Shown here: in pieces, positions 4,796 through 12,010 of the stretch
Numbering within the stretch: position 1 is the stretch's first letter
Layout of the letters: every line of letters starts with the position of its first letter
Origin: Candidatus Gastranaerophilales bacterium
Lineage (GTDB): Bacteria > Cyanobacteriota > Vampirovibrionia > Gastranaerophilales > Gastranaerophilaceae
Assembly: GCA_905235825.1 (NCBI GenBank)
Contig: CAJONH010000299.1
Coordinates: forward strand, 1 to 12,770
DNA length: 12,770 nt
Direction of reading: 5' to 3'
The notes under the pieces: generated by a model
What the model was told of the DNA's origin: nothing
Databases searched by the model: none
The model's input: only the letters and a program-made list of their open reading frames with translations
Made by a program: the position numbers and the translations under genes

Positions 4796-7405
4796 TTATC
4801 TGTTAGAAAAACGGTCTAATACATTTGTTGATATATCTTTCGTTTTGCTTGTTTGATTATTTTGTACTGTTGAAAATTCGTATTTATTTGTTGCAAACAT
4901 TTCCAGTACGTTTGTTGATGATTTTTTATTACTTTGTACCACAGTATAATTTTTACGACTTGAAACACCATTATTGCCTTGAACAAGTGTAATACCCCTC
5001 TGTTTATCATTCGGCAATCTGTCTTTTAGCGGCTTTTTACCAGTTAATTTACTTATAAACTTAAAATATTTTCCTGCTAATCCTTTTTTATTTTCGTTTT
5101 CTCTATCTATTTCATTTAATTCTTCCATAGTCTTTCTTCTGATTGGCATACCTATTGAAGCTCTCATGAAATATTCGGTTGTCATTGTATTTGGTGCTGC
5201 TACCATTGCCATACCAAGCAATGATTTATTATAAGTGCTTTTAAATGTTTGATTAAACCAATTTATCCAGAATGTCTGCCACCCTAAGCCGCTTGCTCTT
5301 TGTACTATTCTTTCATTTGCCTTCTCTTTTGCCAGTTCCGTATCTTGACCGTTTGAATTTATCATTACCTTATTATAGTTATCAAATACTAAATAACCTG
5401 ATGTTACGGTAGAAGAAAAGATTTTTGTCGTTAATGCCAAGTCTGTATTTTTATTATTCGATTGCGTAATACCATTAAATGATTTTTGAACTGATGTTAA
5501 AATATAATTTTCTAATTTTTGTTTTTCTTTATCGGCTTTTTTTCTTAATTCTTCAACTTTTACCCCTTTTTCACCTGATGAAACAGCCTTAGATAATGCC
5601 TCTTGTGCTTTTCTATAGGCAAGTGTTTTCTTTTCAAACTGTTCCATTGCATTTACAAAAACTACCTGTGAGGTTTTACTTTTTGATTTTTTATTTTCTT
5701 CTCCGAATACTTCCTTTAAAACTCTGTTTATATTTGATTTAAGTGCTTGTTGTTTGCTTTCACTCAGTCCTAATTTTTCTGCACTTTTTTCAACTGCTAA
5801 TACCATTAAATTAATACTTGATTTTAAAAGTTTAAACGGTAATTTTGCAGCTGAATACACAAAACTAAATGGAACAGTAACAACATCAACAAATGGTTTA
5901 ATTTTTGTCGGGATTTTTTCTGCTTGACCTTTATCATTATATATTCTTATTATGCCATCCGTTGTTTTTGAATATTTTTCTTTTATTATTTCATGCCCCT
6001 CTGCAATTTTTTCTCCACCGGCATCTTTCAAACTCTGCATTATCTTTTTAAATTGTTCTTCTTTTATTTCAAATTCTTTAAATGCTAATGGAGTATATAA
6101 TTCATCTTTTAAATATTGTTTAAGTTCGCCAAATTTTTTTACAAGCAGCGAGTCTTTTGTTAATGAACTGTTTTTAATAATACTCAACATTAAAAATCCT
6201 GCTGTTAAACCGGTTACACCTTTTTTAAATGTATCAAAATTCATTAATGCTTCATTTTTATTTTCACTTTTTTTATTTTCACTTTTTTTGTTTTCTGTTA
6301 CTGATTTTTGATTTTCAACCGGTTGTTTAGTTTCTGCATTCTTAACTTTATTTTGATTGCGTTTTTTGTTATATTCCTTTGCTTCTTCCTCTGAAAGCAT
6401 AAATACAGGATTTCCGACTTTATATCTTGAATAAATTTCAGAAACAAATACAATTCCTGCTGTTAAAACAGGTGCAAACCATGGTGAATTATTAACCTGT
6501 TTCTGGAAAGCTCCCAAAAGAAGTAATTGCAGATATGCAGTTAAACCTATTCTAAGAACCTCCTGTTTCATTCTTTTATTAGCTTCTTCTTTAGCTTCAT
6601 CTTCTGAATCTCCGCAATAAATAGCAAGATTATATATATCATTTCCCAACGGTATTGCAGGAATAAGACCGGTTACAATTCTATTTAACGGTCTTTCATA
6701 GGCTGTATTGTAGTTACCTGTATTTTTATCAAAAAACTTATTACTGACTTTATACAAATTTTCTTTTATATATCCATCTGCTTCTTTAACTATAGCCTGT
6801 TCGCTTGGTGTTAAATCTTTTTGAGGTTTATTTAAAATTTTTATTAATTGTTCTGCCGATACTCCCTTTTTTTCTGCAAAGCCGGAAATAGTTTTTTCTG
6901 TTTGGTCTAATATCCCTTTTAGTACATCCGTATTTGAATCAAGTTCTTCCAATCCTCTTAGTACTCTAAATATGGCATTATCATATAATTTTTCTGCCGG
7001 ACTTTTTAAAAATGATACATTTTTCGCTTCTTCAAGTATTGCATTAATACCTTTTAACGGCAAAGTTACAAATGGGAATATAATATTTTCAGCTAATGAA
7101 CGTCCTACTTTTTTCTCTTTAATTGAACTAACGGAAAGAGCTCCGTTTTCTACATCTATAGTAAATCTGGAGCTCTTTCTTAATATATCGGGTTCATTTT
7201 CACTTGCTAATTTGTATAGTTTATCCCCTATTTTTTCACCTATGTTACCGTAATGGTCTGCAAATACTTTCATGATTTGTTCATCGTGACCTTTAAAAAC
7301 ACCTTTAAATGAAGGTTTATGCGATGACTGCTGATGTAAAATACTGCCCTGATTTATTTTTTTCCCTGACGGTATATTACTTTTATAGGGGATAGTTGTT
7401 GTCAT
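4796..7405 (-). CDS. Unassigned 869-residue protein with FKG motif, internal duplication and repeat tail
   Basis: I cannot assign a function. The polar N-terminus carries PSFKG (31-35); a short Phe-x-Gly motif near the N-terminus is, to my recollection, frequent in Gastranaerophilales proteins. Hydrophobic stretches lie near 105-121, 243-262, 284-300, 308-325, 396-411, 503-537 and 726-738, so membrane association is likely although there is no signal peptide. Residues 271-349 align without gaps to 692-770 at a constant offset of 421 residues, with about 19 identities including AKE-x-AN-x-R and E-x3-R-x3-G-x-P. A Lys/Glu/Asn-rich linker with ENKKS repeats (371-385) separates the two halves. 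The C-terminal 66 residues contain three VQ-x-N units and two STNVL-x2-F units. No catalytic motif was found. The ATG has AGAGGAA six bases upstream and a promoter. A structural or surface/membrane-organising role is speculation. Confidence 0.85.
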   Translation of the reverse strand: MTTTIPYKSNIPSGKKINQGSILHQQSSHKPSFKGVFKGHDEQIMKVFADHYGNIGEKIGDKLYKLASENEPDILRKSSRFTIDVENGALSVSSIKEKKVGRSLAENIIFPFVTLPLKGINAILEEAKNVSFLKSPAEKLYDNAIFRVLRGLEELDSNTDVLKGILDQTEKTISGFAEKKGVSAEQLIKILNKPQKDLTPSEQAIVKEADGYIKENLYKVSNKFFDKNTGNYNTAYERPLNRIVTGLIPAIPLGNDIYNLAIYCGDSEDEAKEEANKRMKQEVLRIGLTAYLQLLLLGAFQKQVNNSPWFAPVLTAGIVFVSEIYSRYKVGNPVFMLSEEEAKEYNKKRNQNKVKNAETKQPVENQKSVTENKKSENKKSENKNEALMNFDTFKKGVTGLTAGFLMLSIIKNSSLTKDSLLVKKFGELKQYLKDELYTPLAFKEFEIKEEQFKKIMQSLKDAGGEKIAEGHEIIKEKYSKTTDGIIRIYNDKGQAEKIPTKIKPFVDVVTVPFSFVYSAAKLPFKLLKSSINLMVLAVEKSAEKLGLSESKQQALKSNINRVLKEVFGEENKKSKSKTSQVVFVNAMEQFEKKTLAYRKAQEALSKAVSSGEKGVKVEELRKKADKEKQKLENYILTSVQKSFNGITQSNNKNTDLALTTKIFSSTVTSGYLVFDNYNKVMINSNGQDTELAKEKANERIVQRASGLGWQTFWINWFNQTFKSTYNKSLLGMAMVAAPNTMTTEYFMRASIGMPIRRKTMEELNEIDRENENKKGLAGKYFKFISKLTGKKPLKDRLPNDKQRGITLVQGNNGVSSRKNYTVVQSNKKSSTNVLEMFATNKYEFSTVQNNQTSKTKDISTNVLDRFSNR
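6251..6295 (-). repeat. 15-base tandem repeat encoding ENKKS units
   Basis: Two exact 15-base copies (6260-6274 and 6275-6289, plus strand ATTTTCACTTTTTTT) and diverged flanking copies encode ENKKS-ENKKS-ENKNE, residues 371-385 of the 869-residue protein. The unit is a multiple of three, so copy-number slippage would keep the frame. Each unit also contains a homopolymer run of seven T. Confidence 0.85.
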
Positions 7406-7410
7406 GTTTA

Positions 7411-7455
7411 TTCCTCTTATCTCGGATTGTATTTCCGCATGATTTAAAAATTCAA
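7411..7455 (-). promoter_or_regulatory. Promoter and RBS of the 869-residue gene
   Basis: On the minus strand TTGAAT (7450-7455) and TACAAT (7426-7431) are 18 bases apart, predicting a start near 7419 and a leader of about 13 bases. AGAGGAA (7411-7417) is a good Shine-Dalgarno sequence. The -35 box overlaps a 16-base palindrome of A and T runs (7453-7468). The gene therefore looks independent of the metallophosphoesterase gene upstream. Confidence 0.5.
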
Positions 7456-7497
7456 AAAATATTTTTTGTTACTTTTAAACCGAATTGTTACGTTTTG

Positions 7498-8250
7498 TTA
7501 TTCGGGATATCTTGATGTAGCATGAAGAAGCATTTGTGCCAGTTTCTCGGCACCTTCAAAATTTCTGGCACGTATTTTTGAACAAGCTGATTCTACATCA
7601 TAAGCTGCAAGTTCATGTTCAATTTCAAATGAAGATGTTTCTTCATCTATATCCATAATTACAAAGCATGCTTCAGGAGTTTTTGCAAACGGTCTTCCGA
7701 CGCTTCCGACATTTACTACCGTTTGATTTGTATTTGTCTGGTAACCGCATGGCATGTGTGTATGTCCGCAAAATATCACATCCGCATCCGTTCCTTTTAT
7801 CATTTCTTCAACTTCTTCTATTTTCATATCGGGGTATATATTTTCGTTATTTTTTCTGGGAGAACCATGAACAAGTAATATCCTTACTCCATATATCTCT
7901 ATTCTCTTTATTTCAGGCAAATCAGCCAAAAATTTCTTTTCCTCGGAATTTAATAACTGACTGTCTGCAAGATAAGCAGCACCCATTACTATATTGGTTT
8001 CACATACCGAATTATATGTATCAAATGAAAATACAGACAACATTTTGTCTGTATTACCTTGAATTATGTGAAAATCTTCAGTAGTTAAAAGTTCTTTAAT
8101 TTTAGCTATGGTTTCTTTGGGTTCAGGCCCTGCCATTGCTATATCACCTAAGCAAAATATTTTTTCACAGCCTTTTTCTTTTATTCTGTCTAATACTTTA
8201 TTCAATGCATCCATATTTCCATGTATATCGGATATAACAGCTATCTTCAT
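7498..8250 (-). CDS. Metallophosphoesterase, YfcE/MJ0936-like phosphodiesterase
   Basis: This is a cytoplasmic calcineurin-like phosphoesterase with a two-metal active site. All the family motifs are present: D8-x-H10 (ISDIHGN), GD36 (CLGDIAMAGP), GN66TD, H128 (LVHGSPR) and GH163-x-H165 (CGHTHMP), followed by NVGSVGRP (180-187), which is typical of the YfcE group. The 250 residues are somewhat longer than E. coli YfcE (about 184) and close to other predicted phosphodiesterases, with extra sequence after the core and a C-terminal helix. The physiological substrate cannot be read from the sequence. The ATG is preceded by AGGA at seven bases. The gene is separated by 92 bases from the next gene downstream, which has its own promoter, and by a terminator from pgk upstream. 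Confidence 0.9.
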   Translation of the reverse strand: MKIAVISDIHGNMDALNKVLDRIKEKGCEKIFCLGDIAMAGPEPKETIAKIKELLTTEDFHIIQGNTDKMLSVFSFDTYNSVCETNIVMGAAYLADSQLLNSEEKKFLADLPEIKRIEIYGVRILLVHGSPRKNNENIYPDMKIEEVEEMIKGTDADVIFCGHTHMPCGYQTNTNQTVVNVGSVGRPFAKTPEACFVIMDIDEETSSFEIEHELAAYDVESACSKIRARNFEGAEKLAQMLLHATSRYPE

Positions 8251-8352
8251 TTTATATTCCTAATATTATTAACCTAAAACCATGATATCAGGAACATGAA
8301 AATTATGTTAACTAAATAATGGAATTGAAAATAAAAAAATGTGAAAACGGAT

Positions 8353-8385
8353 AAAAATATCCTGCTTAAACAGCAGGATATTTTT
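8353..8385 (-). terminator. Terminator of pgk
   Basis: AAAAATATCCTGCT (8353-8366) pairs perfectly with AGCAGGATATTTTT (8372-8385) around the loop TAAAC, giving a 14-pair stem. On the minus strand the distal side of the stem ends in TATTTTTATCC. It starts 20 bases after the pgk stop codon. Its A and T arms make it usable in both directions. Confidence 0.8.
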
Positions 8386-8404
8386 TATTTTGTATATTTT
8401 TAAC

Positions 8405-9601
8405 TTATTTATCATCTAAAGCAGCTACACCGGGTAATATTTTACCTTCTATAAATTCTAAAGAAGCTCCGCCGCCTGTTGATACGTGTGTAAAATCTTC
8501 AGATTTAAAGAATTTTTTAGCTGCCGATACACTGTCGCCGCCGCCGATTACACTTGTTGCACCGTTTTTTGTTGCTTCTACTATTGCTTCCAATACGGCC
8601 TTTGTACCTTCGGCAAATTTAGGATTTTCAAATGCACCGACAGGCCCGTTCATTAAAATTGTTTTTGATGATTTTAAAACTTCACTAAATGCTTTTCTTG
8701 AGTCCAAACCTGCATCAACACCTTCAAATCCGTCGGGAATTTCATTGATTTTAACAAATTTATTTGTTCCGTTGCCCGAAAAATCATCTGTTACAAGAAC
8801 ATCTGTTGCCATAACAAGTTTAACACCTTTTTCTTTAGCTTTCTTTTCAATAGCTTTTGCTACATCTAACTGGTCATCTTCACAAATTGAATTACCGATT
8901 TTTCCGCCGTTTGCTTTAACGAATGTATAAGCCATACCGCCGCCGATTATCATGTTATCAACTTTATCAAGAAGGTTTTCAAGCACACCAATCTTAGAAG
9001 AAACTTTAGCACCGCCTACAACTGCAGTAAAAGGTCTTGTAGGATTATCAAGAGCCTGCGATAAACATCTTAATTCTTTTTCCATTAATAAACCCGATAC
9101 TGCCGGTTTTAAAACTTTTGCAAGTTTTGCCGTAGAAGTATGATTTCTGTGTGCTGCACCAAATGCATCATTTACATAAAAATCACCTAATTTTGCAAGT
9201 TGATTTGCAAATGTCATATCATCATCTTTTGCTTCTTCTGCTTTATAATATCTTATATTTTCCAAGAGTGCAATTTGTCCGTCTTTCAATGAAGCAACCA
9301 TTTCGGGAGCTTTTTCCATATCAGGAATAAATAAAACTTCTTCACCTAAAATTTTAGACATATATTTTGCTACGGGAGCTAATGAAAATTCGGGATTAAC
9401 TTCACCTTTCGGTCTTCCCAAATGAGCCATTAAAATTATTTTTGCTCCTTTTTCTTTTAATAAATTTATTGTAGGTATTATAGCCTGTATTCTTGTATCA
9501 TCAGTAACATTTTTATCTGCATCCAACGGAACATTAATATCTACTCTTACAAGAGCTCTTTTGCCCTTAACATCAGTTAAATCATTTATTGATTTTTTCA
9601 T
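8405..9601 (-). CDS. pgk: Phosphoglycerate kinase
   Basis: This glycolytic enzyme transfers phosphate from 1,3-bisphosphoglycerate to ADP, giving 3-phosphoglycerate and ATP, in the cytoplasm. The 398 residues are the normal bacterial length. The N-terminal substrate domain shows RVDINVPLD (19-27; usually RVDFNVP), AHLGRPKGE (59-67) and the LLENIRYY segment (112-119). The C-terminal nucleotide domain shows GGAKVSSK (196-203), NMIIGGGMAYTF (216-227), MNGPVGAFE (317-325), GGGDS (353-357) and STGGGASLEFIEGK (374-387). Every key motif is intact. The ATG has a strong Shine-Dalgarno sequence, AAAGGAG (9610-9616), about eight bases upstream. The frequent partners gap and tpi are not adjacent; the gene stands alone between two terminators. 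Confidence 0.98.
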   Translation of the reverse strand: MKKSINDLTDVKGKRALVRVDINVPLDADKNVTDDTRIQAIIPTINLLKEKGAKIILMAHLGRPKGEVNPEFSLAPVAKYMSKILGEEVLFIPDMEKAPEMVASLKDGQIALLENIRYYKAEEAKDDDMTFANQLAKLGDFYVNDAFGAAHRNHTSTAKLAKVLKPAVSGLLMEKELRCLSQALDNPTRPFTAVVGGAKVSSKIGVLENLLDKVDNMIIGGGMAYTFVKANGGKIGNSICEDDQLDVAKAIEKKAKEKGVKLVMATDVLVTDDFSGNGTNKFVKINEIPDGFEGVDAGLDSRKAFSEVLKSSKTILMNGPVGAFENPKFAEGTKAVLEAIVEATKNGATSVIGGGDSVSAAKKFFKSEDFTHVSTGGGASLEFIEGKILPGVAALDDK

Positions 9602-9609
9602 GTCTGCCT

Positions 9610-9650
9610 CTCCTTTATTACAATTAACCTAATCACATAAGATTTTAACA
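9610..9650 (-). promoter_or_regulatory. Possible pgk promoter (extended -10) and strong RBS
   Basis: On the minus strand TGTTAAAAT forms an extended -10 element with the hexamer TAAAAT at 9642-9647. No convincing -35 box is seen. It predicts a leader of about 34 bases that contains AAAGGAG (9610-9616), the best Shine-Dalgarno sequence in the window, which fits a highly expressed glycolytic gene. Confidence 0.35.
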
Positions 9651-9735
9651 CAAAAAATATTTATTATGATAAATCTTTTATTTCTATTTTAAAATTAAGT
9701 ATTTTGGCAATTTTTATCATCTCATCATAGTCAAT

Positions 9736-9783
9736 AATAAAGCAGGCCGGCTTTACCAAGCCGGCAAAATTAAAGGCTTTATT
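9736..9783 (-). terminator. Nested hairpin downstream of thrB, likely terminator
   Basis: The inner stem GCCGGCTT (9746-9753) pairs with AAGCCGGC (9758-9765). An outer arm AATAAAGC (9736-9743) can pair with GCTTTATT (9776-9783). On the minus strand the inner stem is followed by CCTGCTTTATTATT, a modest T-rich tail. On the plus strand the outer stem is followed by GC and nine T. The only gene nearby that needs it is thrB, which ends 41 bases upstream on the minus strand. Confidence 0.55.
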
Positions 9784-9805
9784 GCTTTTTTTTATTTTAA
9801 TAAAA

Positions 9806-10732
9806 TTAAATAACTTTAGTACCTTCTTTTTCAATATTTAAAGTTCTTATATCGCAATTAACTTTTAAACTTTCAAATACTTTTTTAACTTCGTCTTTTA
9901 CGTTTTCAAAACCGTTATTTTTTGAAATAACAAGAATTGTAGGGCCTGCACCCGAAATTACACAGCCTAAAATATCATCTTTATCGGCTAAAAGTTCTCT
10001 TATTTCTTTAAAACCGCTTATTAAATTTTCTCTGTACGGTTGATGAAGTTTATCTTTTAATGATTTTTTCATTAAATCATCATCCTTCTTGTAAACCGCA
10101 TCAATAAGCATCGCACATTTTCTTATATTATATGCCGCATCTGCTACACTTACAGTTTCAGGTAAAACAGACCTTGATATTCTTGTATCAAGTTCATAAT
10201 CAGGAATTAAAACAGTTAATTTCCAATCTTCGGGCCATTCAAGATGAGAATAAGAAACACTTCCATCGTCTTCTATAGAAGAAATACAAAAACCGCCAAA
10301 TAAAGCAGGAGCAGCATTATCTGGATGTCCTTCAACTTCCGATGCAATTGATAATAAAAGAGCATTATCGGCAGGTCTGCCTAAAAGCTCGTTTGCGGCA
10401 ACCAAACCGCCTACTATAACAGAAGCACTGCTTCCGAGTCCTCTTGCAACAGGTATATTTGTTTTTATTGTAATTTTTATATCGTTTACCGTCTGACCCA
10501 AAAAGTTATAAAGTAATTCTATTGCCTTATACGCTATGTTATTTTCATCTTTAGGTATTGAAATAACATCATAAGCTGTATTATCATCTATAACATCAAT
10601 TTCAACACCGCTTCCGGGCATAACAGTTTCTTCTACCGTAATTTCGTTATAAATCGGCAATGCCAATCCCAAACAATCAAATCCGGGGCCTATATTTGCC
10701 GATGTAGCAGGAACTTTTACACTAACTTTCAT
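9806..10732 (-). CDS. thrB: Homoserine kinase
   Basis: This GHMP-family kinase phosphorylates homoserine to O-phosphohomoserine, the penultimate step of threonine synthesis. The 308 residues match bacterial ThrB. Motif 1, PATSANIGPGFDCLG, spans 8-22. The ATP loop PVARGLGSSAS spans 94-104, with EGHPDN (134-139) after it. Motif 3, SGAGPTIL, spans 260-267. The N-terminal signature and length favour homoserine kinase over mevalonate-type or IspE members of the superfamily. The gene follows dnaN by seven bases. The TAGG made by the dnaN stop codon plus the next base serves as a Shine-Dalgarno sequence six bases from the ATG, so translation is probably coupled. No thrC or hom gene is adjacent in this window. 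Confidence 0.96.
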   Translation of the reverse strand: MKVSVKVPATSANIGPGFDCLGLALPIYNEITVEETVMPGSGVEIDVIDDNTAYDVISIPKDENNIAYKAIELLYNFLGQTVNDIKITIKTNIPVARGLGSSASVIVGGLVAANELLGRPADNALLLSIASEVEGHPDNAAPALFGGFCISSIEDDGSVSYSHLEWPEDWKLTVLIPDYELDTRISRSVLPETVSVADAAYNIRKCAMLIDAVYKKDDDLMKKSLKDKLHQPYRENLISGFKEIRELLADKDDILGCVISGAGPTILVISKNNGFENVKDEVKKVFESLKVNCDIRTLNIEKEGTKVI

Positions 10733-10739
10733 AATTAAC

Positions 10740-11855
10740 CTATCTTATCTGTATCGGCATTATTAAACAGATATAATTTTCTTCATTATCCGGTTTAAAT
10801 AATGTTGCCGACAAACTTCCGTTTAATCCGACTTTTACATTTTTGGATTCCATTGTTTTTATGGAATCCAACACATATTTATAATTAAATGCTATAGTAA
10901 GTTCATCACCGGTATATTCACAGTCGATTACATCCTCAGATGCACCTGAATTGGGAGTTTCAGCTTTTAACAGCAGCTTACCTTCATCAAATATGAATTT
11001 TACTATGCTTGTTCTGTCATTTACCATAGTAGAAACTCTGTCTAATGCCGTTATTAAATCATCTCTTAAAAGAACGGCATTATTGGAAGTTGTTTTTGGT
11101 ATTAACTGTTCGTAAGGCGGATATTCGCCTTCTATCAATCTGGAATTTATTGAAAAACTCATTGTTTTTAATGCTAATCTTGATTTATCAACAACAAGTA
11201 TAACTTTTTCTTCCTGAACAAACGAGCAAATTCTTACAAATTCATTTAAAGTTTTTGAAGGAATAACTATTTTAGCGTTTTTACCTTCTTTGTTGTTTAT
11301 AACTTCAATAATTCTTGTTAAACGATTACCGTCAGTTGCAGCCATTTCAAGTTTATTATCTTTAATCAAGCAAAAAACACCCGATATAACATTTCTGTTT
11401 TCATAGTTTGCGGCAGCATATACTGTATTTTTAACCGATTTTATAAAAGGTTCTATTTCAATCTCTATTTCTGTTCCTTCAGGCATTTCATCTTCGTTTT
11501 TCGGAAATTCCGAAGCAGAAATACCTATAATTTCAAATTTAGAACTTCCGCAGGATATATTTACAATATTTGTATCTTCGTTCAAAGAAAATTCAACAGG
11601 CTTATCGGGTAATTTAGCTGCAATTTCAAGCAATTTTTTAGCCGGAAGTGTTATTTTACCCTCTTTTTTTATTGCAACCGTTGTTTTGGATTTTACACTT
11701 ATTTCTAAATCCGTTGCACATAAATTAAGAGTATTATTTTCGGCTTCAAACAGAACATTTGATAAAACAGGCTGTACATTACCTCTTTGAGCCGTTATTT
11801 TTTCGACTATTTTCAATTTATTTAACAAGGAATCTCTATCAATTGTAAAAAGCAT
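10740..11855 (-). CDS. dnaN: DNA polymerase III subunit beta (sliding clamp)
   Basis: The clamp forms a ring dimer around DNA and tethers the replicative polymerase and other partners. The 371 residues (E. coli has 366) contain the usual three similar domains, about 1-120, 130-252 and 255-371. Family marks are QPVLSNVLFE (28-37), ATDLEIS (47-53), ATDGNRLT (173-180), EGEYPPYEQLIP (242-253) and the C-terminal IMPIQIR, the segment lining the partner-binding cleft (E. coli ends VMPMRL). The start has AGAGG about five bases upstream. The gene is first in an operon with thrB and has its own promoter. No dnaA, recF or gyrB adjoins it here, and no DnaA-box cluster was noticed in the 155-base gap upstream, so this is probably not the replication origin. 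Confidence 0.98.
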   Translation of the reverse strand: MLFTIDRDSLLNKLKIVEKITAQRGNVQPVLSNVLFEAENNTLNLCATDLEISVKSKTTVAIKKEGKITLPAKKLLEIAAKLPDKPVEFSLNEDTNIVNISCGSSKFEIIGISASEFPKNEDEMPEGTEIEIEIEPFIKSVKNTVYAAANYENRNVISGVFCLIKDNKLEMAATDGNRLTRIIEVINNKEGKNAKIVIPSKTLNEFVRICSFVQEEKVILVVDKSRLALKTMSFSINSRLIEGEYPPYEQLIPKTTSNNAVLLRDDLITALDRVSTMVNDRTSIVKFIFDEGKLLLKAETPNSGASEDVIDCEYTGDELTIAFNYKYVLDSIKTMESKNVKVGLNGSLSATLFKPDNEENYICLIMPIQIR

Positions 11856-11885
11856 ATTACCCTCTATTTGTTTATCATATTTTAT

Positions 11886-11914
11886 ATTATATAATAAAAT
11901 ATAAATATTGGAAA
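11886..11914 (-). promoter_or_regulatory. dnaN-thrB promoter
   Basis: On the minus strand TTTCCA (11909-11914) and a perfect TATAAT (11886-11891) are 17 bases apart. They predict a start near 11879 and a leader of about 23 bases that contains the dnaN Shine-Dalgarno sequence. Confidence 0.55.
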
Positions 11915-11949
11915 ATTTTTTAAATTTTAATTAAATTTTGGTATTTAAT

Positions 11950-11975
11950 AAAAAAAAAGCGGGCTAAAAGCCCGC
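11950..11975 (-). terminator. Terminator of the U32-like gene
   Basis: GCGGGCT (11959-11965) pairs with AGCCCGC (11969-11975). On the minus strand the hairpin is followed by nine T (11950-11958). It is the clearest Rho-independent terminator in the window and separates the upstream gene, which ends at 12011, from the dnaN promoter. Confidence 0.9.
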
Positions 11976-12010
11976 ATCTGCTACGTAAATATAAAATTTA
12001 AAACCCGTGT

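Noticed and set aside
5952..7253. Plus-strand open frames opposite the 869-residue gene
   Set aside because: Their Phe/Ser-rich composition is what the reverse strand of Lys/Glu-rich coding sequence gives; no initiation signals were seen.
7453..7468. Perfect palindrome CAAAAAATATTTTTTG as an operator or terminator
   Set aside because: It is made almost only of A and T runs in AT-rich intergenic DNA, so chance is likely; no T-rich tail makes it a terminator.
7668..8084. 138-codon plus-strand frame opposite the metallophosphoesterase gene
   Set aside because: The minus-strand gene has every catalytic motif, and the plus frame has no family resemblance or initiation site.
10733..10739. Threonine-responsive riboswitch, T-box or attenuator controlling thrB
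   Set aside because: Only seven bases separate dnaN from thrB, so there is no room for a leader structure.
11856..12010. Replication origin next to dnaN
   Set aside because: The gap is only 155 bases, is filled by a terminator and the dnaN promoter, and shows no cluster of DnaA boxes; dnaA is not adjacent.
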